This document shows, piece after piece, positions 51,317 to 57,613 of a stretch of DNA of 64,000 nucleotides. The stretch covers positions 30,082 through 94,081 of the forward strand of contig MHBI01000118.1 in the NCBI GenBank assembly GCA_001804815.1, given 5' to 3'. The notes beneath the pieces were generated by a model. The model was given only the letters and a program-made list of their open reading frames with translations. It was not told the DNA's origin and did no database searches. Source of the stretch: Lentisphaerae bacterium GWF2_50_93. Lineage in GTDB: Bacteria > Verrucomicrobiota > Lentisphaeria > Victivallales > GWF2-50-93. Every line of letters begins with the position of its first letter. The stretch's first letter is position 1. The translations under genes and the position numbers were made by a program.

Positions 51317-51345
51317 TTGACAATGACTATGATTCGGTCTTAATT
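51317..51345 (+). promoter_or_regulatory. Candidate promoter of the Phd/ParE-like pair
   Basis: TTGACA (51317-51322) is a perfect -35 box; TTAATT (51340-51345) lies 17 bases on. An inverted repeat ATAACTCA / TGAGTTAT at 51216-51246 lies further upstream. The rest of the gap 51181-51393 holds nothing else recognised. Confidence 0.45.
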
Positions 51346-51393
51346 ATGGTCATATACAGAAGAAGCACCAAATAAATTACTTAAAGGGCATCC

Positions 51394-51675
51394 ATGAAAC
51401 TTCATAATACCGTCAAATCAATCAGTTACGTCAAATCCCATGCCTCTGAAATTCTAAACAAGATATCTGATTCGCATGCAACGTATGTGATTACTCAAAA
51501 TGGAGAGGCTAAAGCAGTAATCCAGGATATCGAGGAATATGACAAGCTGCAGGAATCCCTCGCCATGCTTAAATTGATTGCCCAGGGGAGAAAAGACATT
51601 GATGCTAAACGAACAAGGCCTCTCAAGGAATCTTTTAAGCTTATCCGCGCAAAAATCGCTGGAAGATTCAATTAA
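51394..51675 (+). CDS. Phd/YefM-family antitoxin
   Basis: The protein of 93 residues has the family pattern: SISYVKSHASEILNKISDSHATYVITQNGEAKAVIQDIEEYDKL (DNA-binding and dimer domain) and a C-terminal helical region (ESLAMLKLIAQGRKDIDAKRTR) that would bind a ParE/RelE toxin. It likely represses its own promoter. It appears complete. Its last 74 bases overlap the toxin reading frame, far more than the few bases usual in such pairs. Confidence 0.85.
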   Translation: MKLHNTVKSISYVKSHASEILNKISDSHATYVITQNGEAKAVIQDIEEYDKLQESLAMLKLIAQGRKDIDAKRTRPLKESFKLIRAKIAGRFN

Positions 51676-51874
51676 ATCCCTCGAAAGTTTCCCTCACAAG
51701 GGGCATATCCCTTCAGAACTGGAAAGAATCTCTGTCTTAAACTATCTTGAAGTCCATTTCAAGCCATATCGGATTATATACTCGGTTGAAGGAACGTTTG
51801 TACATGTCTTCTTTGTGATCGATGGCAGGAGAAATGTCCAATCCATTATGAACAGAAGATTCTTGCGGGTATAA
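51602..51874 (+). CDS. RelE/ParE-family toxin, apparently N-terminally truncated
   Basis: From about residue 22 onward the protein shows the family blocks: LEDSIKSLESFPHKGHIPSELER, YLEVHFKPYRIIYSVEGTFVHVFFVIDGRRNVQ and RRFLRV. Normally a beta strand and helix of about 30 residues come before LEDSIK. Here that part is replaced by residues encoded in overlap with the antitoxin gene (MLNEQGLSRNLLSLSAQK). The start could be ATG 51602 or TTG 51578. The core catalytic end is intact, but the missing N-terminus suggests a deletion at the gene junction and a weak or dead toxin. Alternatively this family may have a naturally short N-terminus. Confidence 0.6.
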   Translation: MLNEQGLSRNLLSLSAQKSLEDSIKSLESFPHKGHIPSELERISVLNYLEVHFKPYRIIYSVEGTFVHVFFVIDGRRNVQSIMNRRFLRV

Positions 51875-51927
51875 GCAAAATGACAGCATAGTGCCGTTTT
51901 TACTGGAAAAAGTCGTTACAGTCTTTA

Positions 51928-52083
51928 TAAGTAGGGCGGTTTTCAAACCGCCAACTTGTCGGATTAAAATCCGACATACTTTTAATTTCAAACTTCCGGA
52001 ACGCCGACCCTGGTCGCCTATGGTGCCGCCAAAGGCGGGTAAACCTCCAAGTCGGCAAAAGCCGGTCTAGAGACCGGCTCCAT
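51928..52083. repeat. Double-hairpin repeat plus further palindromes
   Basis: AAGTAG then hairpins GGCGGTTTTCAAACCGCC (51935-51952) and GTCGGATTAAAATCCGAC (51958-51975), the third copy of the family at 2115 and 38669. Compared with the others, the second stem has a compensated G-C to A-T change. Then TGGTCGCCTATGG...AGGCGGGTAAAC (52011-52044, compare 6156) and GCCGGTCTAGAGACCGGC (52061-52078). No gene is visible between 51875 and 52127. Confidence 0.75.
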
Positions 52084-52127
52084 CAAAACAAGAGTTTTGA
52101 AATTGTCTCATGGTAAGATTCATTCAA

Positions 52128-52892
52128 TCAAACGATGATGAGTTCAATTTCATCTTTGCCGATACTTTCCAGATATTTCCTGGACTCTTTGCTGGAATCG
52201 GTTATAAGGGCGCCAATTTTTTCCAGGCCGCAGACCTTCACGAGGCCATGCTTGCCGATCTTGCTGTGGTCGGCCATGATGATTGTCCTGTCGGAATTGT
52301 TTATCATGACTCTTTCCATGTCTACAACCAGCTCGCTGTTGTTGTAGATGCCGTTCCCGTCAATCCCGCTTACAGAGAGGAATGCCAGGTTTGCATGGTA
52401 CTGCGCAAGACTGCTCTGCGCGTTGGGTCCGAGCAGGATTCCGGATTTAGTGTAGAGGAAGCCGCCGGTAAGATAGATCTCCCAACCGGCATCTGATTTC
52501 TTCTCTTCAAGCACCGACGCAAGCCTGAGGGAGTTCGTTATTATCCTTATGTTGATATCGGGAAGATATGAAGCCATGTGGAAAGTCGTGGTTCCGCCAT
52601 CAATAAAGACAACGTCCCCCGTCCTGATCATGGAAACTGCGGATTTCGCAATCGCCTCCTTCTCGGCATAATATTCCGATGCCCTGTCTGAGAACGGAAG
52701 CACGGCAGCGGCCTTCCTGGATCTTACACCTCCCCTCACCTTCAGCACCTGGTCTGATTCGGCAAGCTCCATGAAATCCCTCCGGATGGTCGCCGGACTG
52801 GACTTGAACAGCTTGACAGCCTCCTCGACGGAGAGATAGTCCCCGCCTGCAAGGCACTCCATTATCTTTTCCTGTCTCTGTTTCTGAAGCAT
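52128..52892 (-). CDS. DeoR-family transcriptional regulator
   Basis: The N-terminal helix-turn-helix (RQEKIMECLAGGDYLSVEEAVKLFKSSPATIRRDFMEL, residues 6-43) and the C-terminal sensor domain (TGDVVFIDGGTTTFHMASYL, NSLRLASVLEE, MADHSKIGK) define the family. These domains bind phosphorylated sugars. The gene is divergent from the etfB-led catabolic operon and probably represses it; a sugar phosphate cleaved by the class II aldolase would be a sensible effector. The ATG is adjacent to an AT-rich palindrome, and tandem 10-bp repeats lie beyond. Confidence 0.85.
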   Translation of the reverse strand: MLQKQRQEKIMECLAGGDYLSVEEAVKLFKSSPATIRRDFMELAESDQVLKVRGGVRSRKAAAVLPFSDRASEYYAEKEAIAKSAVSMIRTGDVVFIDGGTTTFHMASYLPDINIRIITNSLRLASVLEEKKSDAGWEIYLTGGFLYTKSGILLGPNAQSSLAQYHANLAFLSVSGIDGNGIYNNSELVVDMERVMINNSDRTIIMADHSKIGKHGLVKVCGLEKIGALITDSSKESRKYLESIGKDEIELIIV

Positions 52893-52997
52893 TATAAATT
52901 TTCCTAAAAATTTATATTAATCATTTCCAATCATTTCGTTAATTGATTATTTTCTATCATAATTATAAATTTTCAAGTATGCTTGAAAATTTATTAA
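52893..52997. promoter_or_regulatory. Operator-like region between the DeoR gene and the etf operon
   Basis: Contains TATAAATTTT-CCTA-AAAATTTATA (52893-52916), tandem direct repeats AATCATTTCC and AATCATTTCG (52919-52938), and TTATAAATTTTCAAG / CTTGAAAATTTATTAA (52963-52997, 15-bp arms). DeoR regulators often bind repeated short sites, so the tandem repeats are candidates. The AT-rich palindromes belong to a family found at other gene ends and may not be operators. Confidence 0.4.
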
Positions 52998-53016
52998 TGA
53001 TTATATTTGATTACTA

Positions 53017-53044
53017 TTGACTGTTTATGATTTAATGATAGATT
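53017..53044 (+). promoter_or_regulatory. Candidate promoter of the etf-ldh operon
   Basis: TTGACT (53017-53022) and TAGATT (53039-53044) are 16 bases apart, about 100 bases upstream of the etfB start. It is consistent with repression from the operator-like repeats just upstream. Confidence 0.35.
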
Positions 53045-53137
53045 CGTCCCGAAAACAAATATATGGATTGCAGAATATTTTATGTCGATGTTCATTATGC
53101 GGTGTTTGTTCAATCAATAACATAAGCAGGTTTTCAA

Positions 53138-53935
53138 ATGCGAATAGTAGTTCCAATAAAGCAGGTGCCGGAGACCAAGTCCGTCAAGATGGACGAGAAG
53201 ACCGGCACGGTGATAAGGGAAGGTGTCGAGTCGATCATAAACCCCCTAGATCTCTACGCGATTGAAATAGCGGTGCAGCTGAAGGAGAGCAATGGAGGCG
53301 AAGTCATCGCCGTTTCCATGGGTCCTCCAAAGGCGATCGACGCACTCAAGGAGGCAATAGCAATGGGTGTTGACTCGGCGGTGCTTGTCAGCGACAGGGC
53401 CTTTGCGGGCTCCGACACCTGGGCGACTAGCTACGTTCTCGCCGAGGCAATAAGGAAGATAGGTGAATACGATCTCATCATCTGCGGCGAGCGCGCTACA
53501 GACGGCGATACCGGACAGGTCGGACCCGAAATTGCCGCTTATCTGCAACTGCCTGTCCTTTCATACGTGAACAAAGTGTGTGGAACTAAGGACGGCGACA
53601 TTTCAGTACATAGGCTCGTTGAGGAAGGATCTGAAATACTCGAATCTGAAATGCCGTGCCTCCTGACGGTCGTCAAGGAGGTCAGCGACCCGCGTCTTCC
53701 AACCCTCCGTGGAAAGCAGAAGGCCAGGAAGGCCGTCATCCCGGTGTTTGGAATAAAGGAACTGGATCTTGATCCCAGGAAGGTAGGACTTGCCGGATCT
53801 CCGACAAAGGTCGTCAAGATCTTCAGGCCCAAGGTTGCAAGGGAATGCGAGAAGATCATCGCCCGCGACGAGGAGAAGATCAAGGAGGCGGCAGGCAAGC
53901 TTGAAGCATTCCTGAAAAAGAAGGAGATCCTATGA
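53138..53935 (+). CDS. etfB: Electron transfer flavoprotein beta subunit
   Basis: The 265-residue protein shows MRIVVPIKQVPETKSVK at the start, NPLDLYAIEIAVQLKE, and GERATDGDTGQVGPEIAAYL in the middle. That last motif (DGDT-QVGP) is, from memory, the form seen in bifurcating Etf proteins rather than in mitochondrial-type EtfB. EtfB with EtfA carries flavin-bound electrons between a dehydrogenase and the respiratory or ferredoxin pool. It is the first gene of a seven-gene operon and overlaps etfA by 4 bases. Location next to an FAD dehydrogenase supports a dedicated hydroxyacid dehydrogenase complex. Confidence 0.93.
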   Translation: MRIVVPIKQVPETKSVKMDEKTGTVIREGVESIINPLDLYAIEIAVQLKESNGGEVIAVSMGPPKAIDALKEAIAMGVDSAVLVSDRAFAGSDTWATSYVLAEAIRKIGEYDLIICGERATDGDTGQVGPEIAAYLQLPVLSYVNKVCGTKDGDISVHRLVEEGSEILESEMPCLLTVVKEVSDPRLPTLRGKQKARKAVIPVFGIKELDLDPRKVGLAGSPTKVVKIFRPKVARECEKIIARDEEKIKEAAGKLEAFLKKKEIL

Positions 53936-54942
53936 ACTGTTCAGATGTATGGATATTGGCGGAGCAGGAGGATGGAAAAATCCTGCGGATCTCGCACGAA
54001 TTGATAACCCGCGGCATAGCCTTGTCCCAGAAACGCGGATGCAAGCTATGTGCGATGGTCTTTGGCAACAATATAGATGAGGCGGATCTGCAGGATCTCG
54101 TCGACAGGGGAGTTGACAAGGTTGTCTCGGTAGAAGCTCCGGAACTGCAGCATTTCCTAATTGAGCCCTACTCCGCCTGCATGCACGACATACTTTCAAA
54201 ATACAAGCCTGAGATCATCCTCGGCGGAGCTACTTCCACGGGAAGGACACTCCTTCCCTATGTCGCGATGACCGCATATACCGGACTCACTGCCGACTGT
54301 ACCGGCCTTGATATCGAGGAAGGCACCAACAACCTCCTGCAGACCCGCCCGGCCATAGGTGGAAACATCATGGCAACGATCAAGACCCCGGATTTCCGTC
54401 CGCAGATGTCGACTGTCCGCCCGCGTTCGACCAAGCCGGCGCCAATCCTGCAGAAAGGACGTAAAGGGGAAATCATCCGCCTGAAACACAATCAAAAGCT
54501 CCTGAACAGCAGGATCCTGAAAACCGGTTTCATTCCAAACGAGGAGGAACAGTCCCTGCATGACGCAGAAATCGTCGTGGTCGCCGGACGTGGCATCAAG
54601 AAGGCGGAGAATGTCCAGCTCATCAGGGATCTCGCAAACGCGCTCGGTGGAACTCTTGCCGCGACAAGGGATGTCGTTGACAGGGGATGGCTCAGCTATT
54701 CGCACCAGGTAGGCCTGAGCGGCAAGACAATCAGCCCTAAACTCTATGTCGGTGTTGGCGTGTCAGGCGCAATACAGCACCTTGCCGGCATGCAGACTTC
54801 GGAAACCATAGTCGCCATAAACAACGATCCCGAGGCGCAGATCTTCAAAGTGGCCGACTTTGGAATCGTAGGGGATCTATTTGAAATAGTTCCGGCCCTG
54901 ACAAAAATGATTAAAGAGGGGAAATTGAGTTTTGTAAAATAA
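53932..54942 (+). CDS. etfA: Electron transfer flavoprotein alpha subunit
   Basis: The protein carries the alpha-subunit FAD-binding domain at residues 200-320: VVVAGRGIKKAENVQLIRDLA, GGTLAATRDVVDRGWLSYSHQVGLSGK, ISPKLYVGVGVSGAIQHLAGM and AINNDPEAQIFKVADFGIVGD. The N-terminal domain starts at VWILAEQEDGKILRISHEL. There is no N-terminal ferredoxin-like [4Fe-4S] domain, unlike the lactate dehydrogenase-linked LctC of Acetobacterium. Translation is coupled to etfB through ATGA. Confidence 0.93.
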   Translation: MNCSDVWILAEQEDGKILRISHELITRGIALSQKRGCKLCAMVFGNNIDEADLQDLVDRGVDKVVSVEAPELQHFLIEPYSACMHDILSKYKPEIILGGATSTGRTLLPYVAMTAYTGLTADCTGLDIEEGTNNLLQTRPAIGGNIMATIKTPDFRPQMSTVRPRSTKPAPILQKGRKGEIIRLKHNQKLLNSRILKTGFIPNEEEQSLHDAEIVVVAGRGIKKAENVQLIRDLANALGGTLAATRDVVDRGWLSYSHQVGLSGKTISPKLYVGVGVSGAIQHLAGMQTSETIVAINNDPEAQIFKVADFGIVGDLFEIVPALTKMIKEGKLSFVK

Positions 54943-54955
54943 TGAACACAGGAAC

Positions 54956-55022
54956 ATGCCTTACGGCATTAACTACGAACAAATTCAATTCTTATTCGTT
55001 TGTAGTTAAGCTCGTAAGAGCT
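54956..55022. repeat. Pair of GTAG units with GNRA-loop hairpins
   Basis: Left unit, read on minus: ATTTGTTCGTAGTTA, stem ATGCC / GGCAT, loop GTAA (54956-54984). Right unit: ATTCGTTTGTAGTTA, stem AGCTC / GAGCT, loop GTAA (54994-55022). The two are head to head between etfA and the dehydrogenase gene, within one operon, so they are transcribed. Confidence 0.7.
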
Positions 55023-55054
55023 GTTCTTCATTCTAACAATCCAGGAGCTGATCG

Positions 55055-56476
55055 ATGACAAAATACAATCCAGTTACAGATAAGACAGTGGACGAGCTGA
55101 AGAAGATCGTCGGGGAGAAATATGTGATCTTCAAGGATACGGAAAAGCTTGAGCCGTATTCTCATGACGAGATTCCCGGCAAGGATTACGCGCATATGCC
55201 GGAAGTCGTGGTCCGTCCGCGCACCAAGGAGGAGATCTCCTCAATAATGAAGCTTGCGAACAGGGAGATGATTCCTGTTACACCGCGCGGCGCCGGTTCA
55301 GGACTTTCAGGAGGGGCCGTACCAATAAAAGGTGGAATCGTACTGTCTGTCGACAGGATGAACAGCATTCTTGAGATTGACCGGGAAAACCTGATGATCG
55401 TCGTCGAACCAGGTGTCATAGCAAATGAAATCAATGAGAGCATCAGGGAGTTCGGTCTTTTCTACGCAGGATATCCGATGAGTCTTGAAACCTGTTTCAT
55501 CGGCGGGAACGTAGCTGAGAACGCAGGCGGCGGAAAAGCTGTAAAGTACGGTGTTACTTCACGATATGTCCTTGGGCTTGAAACCGTAATGCCTACCGGT
55601 GAAATCGTTGAATTCGGAGGGAAGCTTGTCAAAGATGTGACCGGTTATAACATGGTCCAGCTGATGATAGGTTCGGAAGGTACTCTTGGTCTTTTCACTA
55701 AAATAGTATTGAAACTCGTACCTCTTCCAAAAGCGCAGGTGGATCTGCTGTGCCTGTTCAAGAGTTCAGAAGAGGCCATTGCTACTGTTCCAAAAATCAT
55801 GACGACTGCTGGCATAACTCCGACATCCATCGAATACATGGACAAGGATTCCGTACAGGCGGCCTGCCAGTATCTCAATGAGAACATTCCTTACCAGAAG
55901 GCTGGAGCGATGCTTCTTATAACGGTTGACGGATCCGACAAAGAACAGGTGGAGAAGGATTACGAACTCGTCGGAGAACTGTGCATCAGGGAAGGGGCTA
56001 TTGAGGTCTATGTTGCCGATAATCCTACGACTTCTGAAAGGATATGGAAAGTCAGAAGAAACATTCCCGAGGCGTTCAGTGTGTTCTCCAAGCGGCAGAG
56101 CGGTGAAGATATCGTGGTGCCTCCCGCGTCAATTCCAAAAATCGTCATCGAATTCAAAAAGCTGTCTGAAAAATTCGGAGTTGTGATTCCTTGCTACGGT
56201 CATGCCGGAGACGGCAACCTGCATTCAAGGATCTCCCCTCCTCCTGACTGGACCGATAAGAAATGGAAGGAGACCCTTCCATTGATTCTCGAGGAACTAT
56301 ACAAGGTCACAGCCAGCCTCGGCGGCAGAATTTCAGGCGAGCACGGCATCGGCCACAAGAGGAAGAAATATATGCGGACAGTTGTTTCCGAAGAATATAT
56401 GAACGTGATCAAGACCATTAAGAAAGCCCTGGATCCGAACTACATACTGAATCCGGGAAAGATCTTCGATCTATAA
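55055..56476 (+). CDS. FAD-dependent D-2-hydroxyacid (lactate/glycolate) dehydrogenase
   Basis: The protein belongs to the GlcD/D-lactate dehydrogenase family. The FAD-binding PCMH domain has PVTPRGAGSGLSGGAVPIKGG and GGNVAENAGGGKAVKYGVTS, and the C-terminal domain has CYGHAGDGNLHSRI and GEHGIGHKRKKYM. Placed directly after etfB and etfA, it matches the Etf-linked lactate dehydrogenase complex of anaerobes (LctBCD), which couples lactate oxidation by NAD with reduced ferredoxin. Substrate could be lactate, glycolate or another 2-hydroxyacid. AGGAG at 55043-55047 supports the start. Its stop codon is part of an AT-rich palindrome. Confidence 0.88.
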   Translation: MTKYNPVTDKTVDELKKIVGEKYVIFKDTEKLEPYSHDEIPGKDYAHMPEVVVRPRTKEEISSIMKLANREMIPVTPRGAGSGLSGGAVPIKGGIVLSVDRMNSILEIDRENLMIVVEPGVIANEINESIREFGLFYAGYPMSLETCFIGGNVAENAGGGKAVKYGVTSRYVLGLETVMPTGEIVEFGGKLVKDVTGYNMVQLMIGSEGTLGLFTKIVLKLVPLPKAQVDLLCLFKSSEEAIATVPKIMTTAGITPTSIEYMDKDSVQAACQYLNENIPYQKAGAMLLITVDGSDKEQVEKDYELVGELCIREGAIEVYVADNPTTSERIWKVRRNIPEAFSVFSKRQSGEDIVVPPASIPKIVIEFKKLSEKFGVVIPCYGHAGDGNLHSRISPPPDWTDKKWKETLPLILEELYKVTASLGGRISGEHGIGHKRKKYMRTVVSEEYMNVIKTIKKALDPNYILNPGKIFDL

Positions 56477-56500
56477 ATTTTTCCGGACGGAAAAATTTAT
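56473..56500. repeat. AT-rich palindrome overlapping the dehydrogenase stop
   Basis: ATAAATTTTTCCG-GA-CGGAAAAATTTAT has 13-bp perfect arms; the gene stop TAA (56474-56476) lies in its left arm. It has no T-run like a classical terminator, and the next gene continues on the same strand. Confidence 0.65.
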
Positions 56501-56531
56501 TACCAAGAAAGGCATAAATACGGAGAAAACA

Positions 56532-57569
56532 ATGAGGACAATGCAATTGACAGGAATACGTAAAATAGAAATGAGGGAGGTCCCTGTTCCCGAGATTAAG
56601 AATCCTACTGATGTTCTTATAAAGATGAAGGTCGTAGGAGTTTGCGGTTCAGATGTGCATTACTATGTAGAAGGTAAGATCGGAAGCCAGGTTGTCGAAT
56701 ATCCATTTACGGTCGGACATGAAGGTGCAGGCATCGTTGCAAAGATCGGACCGGCGGTGAAAAACGTAAAGCCCGGAGACAGGATTGCCGTCGAACCGGC
56801 AATGTCATGCTGGGCCTGCGACCAGTGCAAGGCCGGACGTCCGCACACATGCAGGAAGCTCCGTTTCCTCGGCTGTCCTAAACAGGCCGAAGGATGCCTT
56901 TCCGAATACATCGTCATGCCCGAGGAATGCTGTTTCAAGATAAAGGATTCGATGAGCTTCCAGGAAGCCGCAATATCCGAACCGCTGGCGATAGGCGTAT
57001 ACGCTGTAAAACAGTCCATTCCGATGAAAGGTGCAAAGATCGCAATTCTCGGTTCTGGCCCTATAGGGTTGAGCGTTCTCCTTCCGGCAAAGGGGCAGGG
57101 AGCAGAGAAAGTATATATGACCGACAAGATAGACGGCCGCATTCAGCTTGCCAAGAAAATGGGCGCGGACTGGACCGGCAATCCGTCCAGGGATGACATT
57201 GTGAAGACAATCATCAAGGAGGAACCTCTTCTTGTGGATGCAGTATTCGAGTGCTGCGGACAGCAGGAGGCGTTTGAACAGGCGGTTAAGATAGTTAAAC
57301 CAGGCGGCAAGATCATGCTCATTGGTATTCCACCAGCCCTCGACAAATGGGCTTTCAGCGTTGACCTTGCACGGAGGAAGGAAATCTGTATCCAGAACGT
57401 AAGGAGGCAGAACCACTGCGTCCAGCCTGCCCTGGACATGATTGACAAGAAGTTGTTCGATGTCAACAAGATGGCGACACACCATTTCAAATTCAAGGAT
57501 ACCAAGAAGGCATTTGATCTTGTAGCCGACTACAAGGACGGCGTTGTTAAAGCCATGATCGAATTATAA
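56532..57569 (+). CDS. Zinc-dependent polyol/sorbitol-type dehydrogenase
   Basis: This medium-chain dehydrogenase has catalytic zinc ligands C38 (GVCGSDVHYYVEG) and H63-E64 (VGHEGAG), and the structural zinc cysteines C93, C96, C99 and C107. The NAD-binding motif ILGSGPIGLSVL is in the second half. The pattern CGSDVHYY is typical of sorbitol/xylitol dehydrogenases. It would oxidise a sugar alcohol or reduce a ketose. GGAG 6 bases before the ATG supports the start. It lies between the lactate dehydrogenase and PHP genes, all on one strand. Confidence 0.88.
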   Translation: MRTMQLTGIRKIEMREVPVPEIKNPTDVLIKMKVVGVCGSDVHYYVEGKIGSQVVEYPFTVGHEGAGIVAKIGPAVKNVKPGDRIAVEPAMSCWACDQCKAGRPHTCRKLRFLGCPKQAEGCLSEYIVMPEECCFKIKDSMSFQEAAISEPLAIGVYAVKQSIPMKGAKIAILGSGPIGLSVLLPAKGQGAEKVYMTDKIDGRIQLAKKMGADWTGNPSRDDIVKTIIKEEPLLVDAVFECCGQQEAFEQAVKIVKPGGKIMLIGIPPALDKWAFSVDLARRKEICIQNVRRQNHCVQPALDMIDKKLFDVNKMATHHFKFKDTKKAFDLVADYKDGVVKAMIEL

Positions 57570-57597
57570 ATTTTCCATCGAAGCATGGAAAATTTAT
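57566..57597. repeat. AT-rich palindrome overlapping the dehydrogenase stop
   Basis: ATAAATTTTCCAT-CGAAGC-ATGGAAAATTTAT has 13-bp perfect arms, with the stop TAA at 57567-57569 in the left arm. The PHP gene starts 17 bases further on. Confidence 0.65.
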
Positions 57598-57613
57598 TTC
57601 GGGAAATTTTATT

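Noticed and set aside
56473..57597. AT-rich palindromes as intrinsic terminators
   Set aside because: No GC-rich stem or T-run, and downstream genes of the same operon follow without a visible new promoter.
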